DNA of 15,464 nt from Flavobacteriales bacterium UBA5933 (GCA_002430925.1 DJDD01000201.1:1-15464), one strand, 5' to 3'. Counted from the first letter of the stretch, positions 1 to 7,124 are shown. A program made the numbers and translations. Notes: generated by a model not told the origin, from the letters alone.

Positions 1-2
1 GA

Positions 3-95
3 CGAATTTTAATTCAAAATGAACAACGGGTTTTAGTAATTAAAACGGTAATACATGGGATTTATTGGTTTATTTTATATGATAAATATCTTTAA
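3..95 (+). CDS. possible 3' end of a plus-strand gene (partial)
   Basis: Frame 3 is open from the window edge to a TAA at 93-95, giving about 30 residues that end in HGIYWFILYDKYL. The other two forward frames stop within the first 25 bases. The peptide is rich in hydrophobic and aromatic residues and could be the C-terminal strand region of a protein that begins outside the window. I recognise no family from so short a piece. The structured element that starts about 40 bases downstream lies in the same orientation, just as its second copy follows the membrane-protein gene in sense orientation. This is weak positional support for a real gene end here. Confidence 0.3.
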   Translation, partial: RILIQNEQRVLVIKTVIHGIYWFILYDKYL

Positions 96-132
96 AATTA
101 TTTATAATAAAGTTTATTGTAAAACGTAATTT

Positions 133-222
133 TTGCAATAGCGATAGAAATGGAAATCCTTTGCTCCATTTTTAAATTAGCAAAGATTGTAATGGATAGC
201 GCGAACCGAAGGTATTGCCCAA
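133..222 (+). ncRNA. structured flavobacterial intergenic element, copy A
   Basis: On the plus strand an outer stem GCAATA (135-140) pairs with TATTGC (213-218), and an inner stem CTTTGCT (159-165) pairs with AGCAAAG (179-185) around a 13-base AT-rich loop. Conserved single-strand blocks flank the inner stem: GATAG near 143, ATCC before it, ATAGCG after it, and GCCCAAA at the end. The same plan and blocks occur in reverse orientation at 13920-14008, where the outer stem is GCGAC/GTCGC; the stem is kept while its bases change. GC content is higher than in the flanks. It resembles repeats seen between flavobacterial genes and may be a predicted RNA family such as Flavo-1, which I could not test. 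It is not a simple terminator because no T-run follows the stem. Confidence 0.55.
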
Positions 223-228
223 ATAAAA

Positions 229-465
229 TTAAATTGAACTAAATTGTTTTTTCAATTGGTAAATAATTTCTTCTAAGCCGTTCATTTTTATTTCGTAAAC
301 AGTAGATAGTTGTGTTCCAAGTTTACCTTTAGGAAAACCACCTTTACCTACAAACCATTCTAAATATGATATAGGTAAGTCACATAATAATCGACCTTCA
401 TATTTACCGAAAGGCATTTTTGTTGTAACGATTTCTTTTAGTATTTCTGGTCGAAATCCTTCCAT
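229..465 (-). CDS. DUF3820 family protein
   Basis: Small soluble protein of 78 residues, a normal full length for DUF3820 (Pfam also calls the family a putative quorum-sensing-regulated virulence factor). The family signature is clear: MPFGKYEGRLLCDLP at 17-31, then SYLEWFVGKGGFPKGKLG at 33-50, ending in EIKMNGLEEII. The family has no firmly established biochemical role. The ATG at 463-465 overlaps the stop of the upstream rhodanese gene by one base (TAATG), so translation is probably coupled and the gene is the last of a pth-rhodanese-DUF3820 operon. No Shine-Dalgarno motif is visible. Family assignment is firm; function is unknown. Confidence 0.85.
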   Translation of the reverse strand: MEGFRPEILKEIVTTKMPFGKYEGRLLCDLPISYLEWFVGKGGFPKGKLGTQLSTVYEIKMNGLEEIIYQLKKQFSSI

Positions 466-872
466 TATTTTTCTATTTTTCCATTGTAAGTAGAAATCCC
501 ATCTTGAAAATTATATACTTTTTTAAAGCCTTTTTCTTGCATTTTTTCTGTAGCAAGTTTTGCTCTAACGCCACTTCTACAATAGAGATAATAATTTTTT
601 TTGGGATCTAATTTTTGAATTTGATTTTCAAAATCAGAATTTTTTACATCAATATTGATGGATTGAGGTAAATGTCCTTCGGCGTATTCATCTTCCGTGC
701 GGACATCAATCAAAATATTATTTTTATTTGTTAAATCAATTTGATGAACATGGTTTAATGTTACAAGGGTTTCTTGTTGATTTTGATTATTAACAGGAAT
801 AACTTTATTGGAACATGAACCAAAAATTAGGCTAGTTGTGATTGCTAAAGTAACTATAACTTTATTTTCCAT
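465..872 (-). CDS. rhodanese-like domain lipoprotein
   Basis: Rhodanese (sulfurtransferase-fold) protein of 135 residues. The N-terminus is a lipoprotein signal: a hydrophobic stretch at 5-18 and a lipobox ending at Cys20 (FGSC), so the mature protein should be anchored outside the cytoplasm. The single rhodanese domain covers about 40-133. Visible landmarks are DVRTEDEYAEGHLP at 56-69 and the active-site loop CRSGVR at 98-103, with Cys98 the expected persulfide-forming residue. The intact loop suggests it is catalytically competent. Sulfur transfer or thiol redox work in the periplasm is an inference; the substrate is unknown. The start codon lies inside the end of pth (11-base overlap), and the stop overlaps the DUF3820 start by one base, so the three genes are likely co-translated. 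Confidence 0.88.
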   Translation of the reverse strand: MENKVIVTLAITTSLIFGSCSNKVIPVNNQNQQETLVTLNHVHQIDLTNKNNILIDVRTEDEYAEGHLPQSINIDVKNSDFENQIQKLDPKKNYYLYCRSGVRAKLATEKMQEKGFKKVYNFQDGISTYNGKIEK

Positions 873-1428
873 TGTATTGATTCATTGTGTTTCCTAATCC
901 CTGAAAGATGAAAGATAAAACTGCGTCGGCAGATAGACTAAGTCTTTCATTCATTTTTTCTATTTCTTCTGCAGACCATTCACCAAGAACATAATCAACT
1001 TGTTTTCCTTCAGAAAATTCATTCCCAACACCAAAGCGTAAGCGAGCATAATTTTGTCCTCCCACTTTATTTTGAATATCTTTTAATCCATTATGTCCAC
1101 CATCACTTCCTTTACCACGCATACGAATTGTACCGAATGGTAGATTAAGATCATCTGTGATAACAAAAATATTTTCTAATGCAATATTTTCTTTTTTCAT
1201 CCAAAAGCGTACAGCATCACCACTTAAATTCATGTAAGTATTTGGTTTTAACAATGTAACGGGACGGGCTTTGTATTTGAATTGTGCGACTTCACCAAAG
1301 TTGGATGGTGAAAATTTTGCATCAACTTTTTTTGCGACTTCTTCAACTACTTTAAAACCAATATTGTGTCTAGTGTTTTCGTACTTAGAACCTATATTTC
1401 CAAGTCCAATAATCAAATATTTTTGCAT
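862..1428 (-). CDS. pth: peptidyl-tRNA hydrolase
   Basis: Cytoplasmic enzyme that cleaves the ester bond of peptidyl-tRNA released from stalled ribosomes, recycling tRNA. At 188 residues it is the usual length for bacterial Pth. The diagnostic motifs are present: GLGNIGSKYENTRHNIGF at 8-25 with Asn11 and the catalytic His21, KPNTYMNLSG at 61-70, DDLNLPFG at 92-99 with Asp92, and RGKGSDGGHNGLK at 104-116 with Asn113. The ATG at 1426-1428 immediately precedes the GLGN motif, so the start is secure. A TAATTTTG box at 1433-1440 (minus) fits the Bacteroidota -7 consensus, but the TTG box expected upstream is missing. If it is real the transcript would be nearly leaderless. The gene heads an overlapping operon with the rhodanese lipoprotein and DUF3820 gene, an unusual company for pth with no obvious functional link. 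Confidence 0.97.
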   Translation of the reverse strand: MQKYLIIGLGNIGSKYENTRHNIGFKVVEEVAKKVDAKFSPSNFGEVAQFKYKARPVTLLKPNTYMNLSGDAVRFWMKKENIALENIFVITDDLNLPFGTIRMRGKGSDGGHNGLKDIQNKVGGQNYARLRFGVGNEFSEGKQVDYVLGEWSAEEIEKMNERLSLSADAVLSFIFQGLGNTMNQYNGK

Positions 1429-1532
1429 AAAACAAAATTACATATTTTTGTTGGAATAGAAATATTTCATACCTTCGTTTTAAGTTCTACTAAACTGGTA
1501 TAGTTTTAGGATTTATAAATAAGATATAGATT

Positions 1533-2048
1533 ATGAAAAAAATAGTTAGCATTTTAATGTTGTTTATTGGAGTTTTGTCTTTTGCACAAAATCCTCCTAA
1601 AGAAATGAAAACAGCTTTTCCTACAAAAGCTTTGGAAGATAAAGTAACAGATTTAGATGGAAATACTCTGACAATAGGTAAAGCAATAGCAAATAATAAA
1701 GGAAAAATAATTGTATTAGATCTATGGGCTTCATGGTGTGGCGATTGTGTAAAAAATATGCCTGCTATGAAAGCGTTGCATGAGAAAAATCCTGATGTAG
1801 CTTTTGTTTACCTTTCAATGGATAAAACAGATGAAGCTTGGAAAAAAGGAATTGAAAAATATGAAATCAAAGGTCAAAATTATTTGTTAGGTAATAACTG
1901 GAAAGGTGATTTTGGCACGGGAATTGATTTGAATTGGATTCCTAGATATTTGGTATTAGATCAAAAAGGAAAAATCGCTGATTACTATAGTGTAAAAGCA
2001 GATGACCCAAAAGTACAAGCCACTATCGACAGATTAAGAAATAAATAG
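1533..2048 (+). CDS. secreted TlpA-like thioredoxin-fold protein
   Basis: Periplasmic thiol-disulfide oxidoreductase candidate of 171 residues. A Sec signal peptide (MKKIVSILMLFIGVLSFAQ) with likely cleavage after Ala18 is followed by a single thioredoxin-fold domain from about 30 to the end. The active site is WASWCGDCVKNMP (65-77) with the CxxC pair Cys69/Cys72, and the cis-proline is in WIPRY at Pro137. The CGDC dipeptide differs from CPYC/CGPC but is common in TlpA/ResA-like proteins of this phylum, where they reduce periplasmic disulfides, for example in cytochrome maturation. No DsbD or cytochrome gene is adjacent, so the partner is unknown. It is a single-gene unit divergent from pth and followed by a strong terminator. 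Confidence 0.9.
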   Translation: MKKIVSILMLFIGVLSFAQNPPKEMKTAFPTKALEDKVTDLDGNTLTIGKAIANNKGKIIVLDLWASWCGDCVKNMPAMKALHEKNPDVAFVYLSMDKTDEAWKKGIEKYEIKGQNYLLGNNWKGDFGTGIDLNWIPRYLVLDQKGKIADYYSVKADDPKVQATIDRLRNK

Positions 2049-2066
2049 TTTATAGTTTACCAACCT

Positions 2067-2108
2067 AAGGGGTGATTGATGAGTAGAATAATCAATCACC
2101 CTTTTTCT
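2067..2108 (+). terminator. Rho-independent terminator after the thioredoxin-like gene
   Basis: GGGTGATTGAT (2070-2080) pairs perfectly with ATCAATCACCC (2091-2101) around a 10-base loop, with AA/TT and a G-T pair extending the base. A TTTTTCTTT tract follows directly on the plus strand, 19 bases after the stop codon. Confidence 0.9.
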
Positions 2109-2231
2109 TTATGTATTAAAAATCAGTTTGTTTTGTAGAAAGAAAATAAATAATTCTTTAACTAAAATAAGTGTTTTTTGTATTAATCTTTTAATTATTA
2201 TTGCACAGATTTTAATACCCTTATTATATAT

Positions 2232-3212
2232 ATGAAAATATGCTTCGTAATGTATGCTTGGAACAAGGTTGAACCAAGTAAAGATTCTACTCTACGCCTA
2301 ATAAAAGAATGTGTAGATCGTGGATTTGAAGTATCTTATTTAACAAAAAATGAAATTTCTATTTCTAAAGGAAAAGTTATAGGAAATTTTAAAAAGTTAG
2401 TTAGCAAAGAAACAAATGATTGTGTAGAGTTCTACAATAGTATGAAATTTGAAAGTGCTATTAAAGATTTTACAGAGTTCGATATGGTTTTTATGAGAGC
2501 TGATCCTCCAGTTGATCCTCTTTTATTAAACATGTTGGAATTGATAGAGGATAAAGTATTCTTTGTGAATAAAATATCTGGGTTAAGAAAAGCAAATAAT
2601 AAAATTTATGCAGCATCTTTTGATGATGGAAATGAGACAATTGTTCCTCAAACCTTGATTACAAAAGATATTGATTTGATAAAATTGTTTGTAGAAGAAA
2701 ATAATTTTGATAAATTTATCATTAAACCATTGGACGGAATGGGAGGTAAAGGTGTTGTTCTTTTTGAAAGAAAAAGTGTAGGCAACCTTTCTTCTATCTG
2801 TGATTTTTATATTAATCATACCGGAGTTCCTCAGCCAATTATTTGTCAGAATTATATAGAAGGAGCAGAAAAAGGTGATGTTCGTGTAATTGTAGTTAAC
2901 GGAGAGCCTATTGGTGCTATAATGCGTGTTCCAGCAGAAGGTGATCACCGTTCTAATATATCTGCTGGTGGTTCTGCAATTCAACATATTCTTGATGATT
3001 ATGAAATTGAATTATGTAGAAAAATTGGTAAGCAGTTAAATGAAGATGGAATCTATTTTTGTGGTGTTGATTTGATTAATCATAAAATGGTTGAATTAAA
3101 TGTGGTAAGCCCTGGAGGTGTTGTTCCACACAATAGAGTAAATAACAATGAAGTCATACAAAAACAAATTGTAGATGCATTGTTAGAAAAATATAAAGAA
3201 TTTAAAGCATGA
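2232..3212 (+). CDS. GshB-like ATP-grasp peptide ligase
   Basis: ATP-dependent carboxylate-amine ligase of the glutathione synthetase (GshB) group, 326 residues and full length. GshB-type landmarks run in order: MRADPPVDP at 88-96, the ATP-binding KPLDGMGGKGVV at 165-176, QNYIEGAEKGDVRV at 206-219 followed by NGEPIGA, the GSNISAGG-type loop around 241-247, and the metal-binding VELNVVSPGG at 287-296. E. coli GshB has NVTSPTC where this protein has NVVSPGG, so the substrate pocket may differ. No gshA (glutamate-cysteine ligase) is nearby. The stop overlaps the start of the next gene as ATGA (4 bases), showing tight coupling to an amidohydrolase-metallopeptidase fusion. I infer that it builds a peptide or peptide-like bond on a small molecule or protein; glutathione itself is possible but not shown. 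A terminator lies upstream, so it needs its own promoter, and a poor match (TTG, 15 bases, TATTATTG) sits at 2178-2203. Confidence 0.85.
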   Translation: MKICFVMYAWNKVEPSKDSTLRLIKECVDRGFEVSYLTKNEISISKGKVIGNFKKLVSKETNDCVEFYNSMKFESAIKDFTEFDMVFMRADPPVDPLLLNMLELIEDKVFFVNKISGLRKANNKIYAASFDDGNETIVPQTLITKDIDLIKLFVEENNFDKFIIKPLDGMGGKGVVLFERKSVGNLSSICDFYINHTGVPQPIICQNYIEGAEKGDVRVIVVNGEPIGAIMRVPAEGDHRSNISAGGSAIQHILDDYEIELCRKIGKQLNEDGIYFCGVDLINHKMVELNVVSPGGVVPHNRVNNNEVIQKQIVDALLEKYKEFKA

Positions 3213-5215
3213 AATCCTTAAGTATACAGCAAATCCTGGATAATATTGAAAACGAAGTTGTATTTGAAGCAGCAGCAGAAGATGGTTCATTCAAAATAAA
3301 AATTGATGAATACATCCCTTATGTATGTGCAGCAATACACGACGGTAAAAAAATGCGTGAAGATATTCTAGAAAAATGTTTGTTAGATAACTACGAACGT
3401 TGGTATGAAGAAGATCCTCACACAGCCGAATTCGTTGAAACATTTCCAATTTTAATTCAAGGTTGTGATTCTAGATTTGAATATGATTTGAATCGTAATC
3501 CTGAAACTGCTGTTTACGAAGAAGCATGGGGAAAAAAGATTTGGAAAGAACCATTATCTGTTTCTCAAAAACAAAAAAGTTTAGCAAAACATCATGCTTT
3601 TTACGAAGTTTTAGAAGTTTTAGTAAAAAAACTAGAATCTAAATATAAATCATGTTTAGTCTATGATATTCATTCTTATAATTGGAAACGTTGGGACAGA
3701 CCAGTTCCTGTTTTCAATATAGGTTCAGAGAAAATAGATAACGAAAGATATGGAAAATATGTTGAAGCTTGGAGAGATGAATTAGCTCAAATAGAATTAG
3801 AGAATATTCATAGTTTTTCTGCAATCAACGATGTTTTTTACGGAAGAGGTTATTTATTAGAATTTTTAACTAATCGTTTTAAGAATACATTAGTTTTAGC
3901 TACAGAAGTATCAAAAATTTATTGTGATGAGTTAACTGAAGAAACTTTTCCTGAAATTATTAATCAAATAAAGGAAGGTTTTAAATCAGCAATTCTTCAT
4001 CATGCATACGAATTTTTGAAAGCTGAAACTTCTTACAAAGTAGGTTCTAAACAAGTAAATATTTTACACAATGAGTTAGAATCTGATTTGGTTAAAATAG
4101 ATAAGCAATTGTATCAATTGGTTAACGATTTTGAGTTATTAAGTGTTATCAATCCAATTAATTTAGAATTTGAAAAAAAGAAATTTCTAGCTTCTAAATA
4201 CACTTATGAACCTCAGTTCAAATATAGCCCACTGAATATTGATCCTTTTGAGTTTAAACGAAAATTATCTAATATTAAAGTAGAAAAAATCAATGATATC
4301 AGTATACAGAATATGTATGTAGATACAATAAATTCTTATTTTGATAAAGTTGATTTATTAGCGAATTTGGGAACTGATAAATTTTTGTACAATTCGCTTC
4401 GTTATTTTGGAGAACCTTCTAAAAAGGATATCGAAAATGCTAATTTTATTTTGTATTGTCCAGAATTTAGAATGGACGAACAAGGAAGTTACACAGAAGA
4501 AGAAGTTGTAAATTTATTTAAAAATGCGACGAATGATTATGGATTCAAATTCGATATTGAAATATCTGATGACATAGCATCAAAGGCATTAGTAATAAAT
4601 AGTAAAAGAAAAGTTGTAATAAAACGAGGTGTAAAATTTGATAAACGTTTTACAAATGGTCTTATAGAGCATGAAATTGGGGTACATATGGTAACAACGA
4701 TGAATGCATTAGATCAGCCTTTAAAAATATTTAGCATTGGTTTACCAGTAAACACGTTAACTCAGGAAGGTTTAGCTATTCTTAGTGAGTATTATACAGA
4801 CTCTATTAATCATAGCCGTTTACGAGAATTAGGTTTACGTGTAATTGCAGTTAATCTATTAACAAATGGTAAATCATTTAATGAAACCTTTATGGTACTA
4901 ATGGAGGAATATAAAATGCAACCAGAAGATGCCTTTTACCTAACAACTCGTGTATATCGTGGTGGTGGATTTACAAAAGATGCTTTGTATTTAAAAGGTC
5001 TAAAAACAATATTGAATTATGTTGATCAAGGTCGTTCTTTAGATAATTTATTAATTGGAAAAACTTCTGTAAAGTATATAGATACAATTGATGAATTGGT
5101 GGAGCGTAAAATGATAAACAAACCAAAATATCATACAAAAATCTTTAAAAAACATAAAGAGAATCCAGAAATTAATCCTCTTTTACAATATATATTCAAC
5201 GGAATAAAAGATTAA
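3209..5215 (+). CDS. N-formylglutamate amidohydrolase-like / DUF1704 (QEGLA, MATCAP-type) metallopeptidase fusion
   Basis: Two-domain protein of 668 residues without signal peptide, so probably cytoplasmic. Residues about 15-275 resemble the zinc-dependent N-formylglutamate amidohydrolase fold: AAIHDGKKMR at 41-50, YEEDPHTAEF at 66-75, CDSRFEYDLNR at 86-96, KHHAFYEVL at 127-135 and VYDIHSYNWKR at 151-161. Residues about 300-650 match DUF1704, annotated in bacteria as flavohemoglobin expression-modulating QEGLA motif protein and related to the animal tubulin tyrosine carboxypeptidases MATCAP. The metal motif is HEIGVH (HExxxH, His488/Glu489/His493), the name-giving QEGLA is at 519-523 with Glu520 a likely third ligand, and RVYRGGGFTKDALYLKG at 581-597 is typical. 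Both active sites look intact. The 4-base overlap with the ATP-grasp gene and the shared terminator define a two-gene operon. I infer an opposing or trimming activity to the ligase; no substrate can be read from sequence. Confidence 0.85.
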   Translation: MKSLSIQQILDNIENEVVFEAAAEDGSFKIKIDEYIPYVCAAIHDGKKMREDILEKCLLDNYERWYEEDPHTAEFVETFPILIQGCDSRFEYDLNRNPETAVYEEAWGKKIWKEPLSVSQKQKSLAKHHAFYEVLEVLVKKLESKYKSCLVYDIHSYNWKRWDRPVPVFNIGSEKIDNERYGKYVEAWRDELAQIELENIHSFSAINDVFYGRGYLLEFLTNRFKNTLVLATEVSKIYCDELTEETFPEIINQIKEGFKSAILHHAYEFLKAETSYKVGSKQVNILHNELESDLVKIDKQLYQLVNDFELLSVINPINLEFEKKKFLASKYTYEPQFKYSPLNIDPFEFKRKLSNIKVEKINDISIQNMYVDTINSYFDKVDLLANLGTDKFLYNSLRYFGEPSKKDIENANFILYCPEFRMDEQGSYTEEEVVNLFKNATNDYGFKFDIEISDDIASKALVINSKRKVVIKRGVKFDKRFTNGLIEHEIGVHMVTTMNALDQPLKIFSIGLPVNTLTQEGLAILSEYYTDSINHSRLRELGLRVIAVNLLTNGKSFNETFMVLMEEYKMQPEDAFYLTTRVYRGGGFTKDALYLKGLKTILNYVDQGRSLDNLLIGKTSVKYIDTIDELVERKMINKPKYHTKIFKKHKENPEINPLLQYIFNGIKD

Positions 5216-5257
5216 AAAAATAAAACCTCATCTTGTTTGGATGAGGTTTTTTTATTT
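5216..5257. terminator. bidirectional terminator between convergent genes
   Basis: AAAACCTCATC (5222-5232) pairs with GATGAGGTTTT (5240-5250) around a 7-base loop. A T-run follows on the plus strand, and the A-run on the other side makes a T-run on the minus strand, so it can end both the DUF1704 operon and the lipocalin gene. Confidence 0.92.
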
Positions 5258-5686
5258 TTAATTAACTCTTGAATATACAGAATAGTAATCACCATCAATA
5301 TCATGAGAATCTTTAAGTCTTAGTTCGTCTTTTGTAAGTTTTAGAATTGTTAATTCTGATTTATCATTTTCAGAATATTTTATTTTTATAACATCATCAA
5401 TTAAAGACCATTCACCATTTTCTTTATAATTTTCACATGTATTATTTAATTCATAAAAATCATCAGAGAAAGTATCTTTATTAAATGTGATATTACTTTT
5501 TAATTCACATTCGGATAAATCATCACTGACATCATTTCCATTTATAATTTTACCAGATTCTTTCAATTTCCATGTTCCAATCAATAACTCTTCTTGTGTT
5601 GAAGTTGAGTCAGAATTGTCATCATTATTACAAGATGTAAAAAATGTTGTAGCAGATAATAATGCTAATAAAAGTATTTTTTTCAT
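5258..5686 (-). CDS. lipocalin-like lipoprotein
   Basis: Small lipoprotein of 142 residues. The signal sequence MKKILLLALLSATTFFTSC ends in a lipobox with Cys19 as the lipidated residue, followed by an acidic, Asn-rich tether (NNDDNSD). In Bacteroidota an acidic stretch just after the cysteine can direct lipoproteins to the cell surface, so surface exposure is possible. The mature part opens with LLIGTWKLKESG (about 35-46), the GTW signature of lipocalin-like domains in this phylum, and continues as alternating beta-type segments (ITFNKDTF, GEWSLIDDVIKIKY, ELTILKLTKDELRLK). The ligand and role are unknown. It is a single gene with a candidate promoter of its own, 59 bases after the permease gene, and shares the bidirectional terminator with the convergent DUF1704 operon. 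Confidence 0.8.
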   Translation of the reverse strand: MKKILLLALLSATTFFTSCNNDDNSDSTSTQEELLIGTWKLKESGKIINGNDVSDDLSECELKSNITFNKDTFSDDFYELNNTCENYKENGEWSLIDDVIKIKYSENDKSELTILKLTKDELRLKDSHDIDGDYYSVYSRVN

Positions 5687-5708
5687 AATTTAGGTTGTTA
5701 ATATTTTA

Positions 5709-5738
5709 CTAAAATAACAATTTAATTTATAAAAACAA
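5709..5738 (-). promoter_or_regulatory. candidate Bacteroidota promoter of the lipocalin-like gene
   Basis: On the minus strand TTG (5736-5738) is followed after 19 bases by TATTTTAG (5709-5716), one mismatch from TAnnTTTG. The implied transcript start lies about 20 bases before the ATG at 5686. In such AT-rich DNA one-mismatch hits are not rare. Confidence 0.4.
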
Positions 5739-5744
5739 TACTTA

Positions 5745-7034
5745 TTAATCGTTTGGTTTTTGATGTTTATCAAAGAAAAATATTATAATTCCAAGAGCTA
5801 TTATTCCTAAACCAAATAAACTTTCTTTCGGTTTTTGCATTAGTACAAAATAACAAATGTATAAGCTGAATGCTAAAAATATAGTAGGAAGAACATAGAA
5901 AAATTTACTTTTTATAATTGTTAATTCATCTTTTTTAATGAAGAAAGCTGTAGAAATTGCTAATGTTGCTAAAATTTGTAATACAAAAGAAGTATAAGTA
6001 AATATAACTTCAAAATCTCCAGAAAATATAAGTGAAATACTAATTGTTGTATGTACCCAAATGGCACGAACAGGAATTTTATGTTTATTTTCTTTTGCCA
6101 TAAAACTCCATAATTTGTTTTCCTTAGCTGTTGCTTGTGAAAGGCGAGAACCAATCCATAAATAACCACTAATAGTTGCAATTAATTGAAGGGCTATAAA
6201 ACAGCTTACCCATTTTACATGTTGTAGTCCTAGTATATTTGCGAAAGAAATATTTGCAACATCTTCTTTGCCTACAAGAGAAGCAGCTGTAGCATGTTTT
6301 AGAAAAACAAAATTTAGGAAAACATAGGTTACTGTAACAAAGATAACGCCTATAAAAAGAGCTTTTGGTAAATTTTTCTTTGGTTGATTTATTTCTTCTA
6401 TGATGTAGGATGCAGAATTCCATCCAGTATAGGCAAAAGTTACATAAACCAAAGATGTTGCAAAAGCAGGTAACATTAATTCTTCTGTAAAAGAAGAATC
6501 AAAAGAAACAGCGTTTGGAGAAACAGTAGGAGCATAATAAAAACCAATACCTATAAGAAGGAGTATAAAAATAACTTTTAGGATTGTAAATATATTTTGA
6601 AATTTACTGCTGAGGTTTAAACTAAATGATTGAAAAATTGCAACAATTAGAATCATAGCTATTGCAAATTCTTTTCCTAGGTTCAATCCAAAACTATTTA
6701 AATATTTACTCATTGCTAATGCAGCTAAAGAAATAGGAGCAGAGAAACCAACAAATAAAGAAATCCAACTAGAAAGATATCCAAAAACAGGATGGTAAGT
6801 TCTAGAAAGATAAATATAATCTCCACCAGATTGTTTGAATTTTGAAGCAAGTTCAGAATAAATAAAAGCTCCAATTAACGCTAAAAATCCACCAATAACC
6901 CAAAGAGATAGGATAGAAGTTGTGTTTTTTAAATCTGAGATTTGGTAACCTAAACTTGTAAAAACTCCAGTTCCAATCATATTTGAAATCACTAAAGCCG
7001 CAGCGGTTTTCCAACCGATTTTATGATGTGCCAT
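5745..7034 (-). CDS. APC-family amino acid permease
   Basis: Inner-membrane transporter of 429 residues from the ATG at 7032-7034, built of about 12 hydrophobic segments. The N-terminal signature IGWKTAAALVISNMIGTGVF contains the GxG-type substrate-binding loop of helix 1 of the amino acid-polyamine-organocation superfamily. An upstream in-frame GTG at 7095-7097 would add 21 residues, but these fall inside an intercistronic hairpin, and the chosen ATG puts helix 1 at the usual distance from the N-terminus. The gene lies 90 bases behind a TonB-dependent receptor whose transcript begins with a SAM-I riboswitch. I therefore infer that it carries methionine or a related sulfur compound across the inner membrane after the receptor has brought it across the outer one. 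Substrate specificity cannot be read directly from sequence. Confidence 0.85.
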   Translation of the reverse strand: MAHHKIGWKTAAALVISNMIGTGVFTSLGYQISDLKNTTSILSLWVIGGFLALIGAFIYSELASKFKQSGGDYIYLSRTYHPVFGYLSSWISLFVGFSAPISLAALAMSKYLNSFGLNLGKEFAIAMILIVAIFQSFSLNLSSKFQNIFTILKVIFILLLIGIGFYYAPTVSPNAVSFDSSFTEELMLPAFATSLVYVTFAYTGWNSASYIIEEINQPKKNLPKALFIGVIFVTVTYVFLNFVFLKHATAASLVGKEDVANISFANILGLQHVKWVSCFIALQLIATISGYLWIGSRLSQATAKENKLWSFMAKENKHKIPVRAIWVHTTISISLIFSGDFEVIFTYTSFVLQILATLAISTAFFIKKDELTIIKSKFFYVLPTIFLAFSLYICYFVLMQKPKESLFGLGIIALGIIIFFFDKHQKPND

Positions 7035-7047
7035 AAATAAAAAGTAA

Positions 7048-7104
7048 TCAAAAAATAAAATTCCGAATGATTGATTAGTTAAAACTAAGATAATCACTCG
7101 GAAT
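7048..7104 (-). terminator. intercistronic hairpin with T-tract (possible attenuator)
   Basis: Between the receptor and the permease, on the minus strand, ATTCCGA (7098-7104) pairs with TCGGAAT (7060-7066), and TGATTA (7091-7096) pairs with TAATCA (7072-7077), separated by an asymmetric bulge. TTTTATTTTTT follows the stem at once on the minus strand. It could partly terminate transcription, making less permease than receptor mRNA, or protect the 3' end of the receptor message. Confidence 0.6.
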
Positions 7105-7124
7105 AAAATATTTATTTAAAGTTT

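Noticed and set aside
2583..2987. 134-residue open frame on the minus strand inside the ATP-grasp gene
   Set aside because: It is fully antisense to a gene with strong family motifs, and its Cys/Ile/Tyr-rich composition looks like a shadow frame.
6169..6423. Minus-strand open frame within the APC permease gene
   Set aside because: An out-of-frame shadow of a hydrophobic coding region with no recognisable motif or start context.
7035..7097. Upstream GTG start for the APC permease
   Set aside because: The extension would run through the intercistronic hairpin and T-tract. The ATG at 7034 places the first helix motif at the normal distance.
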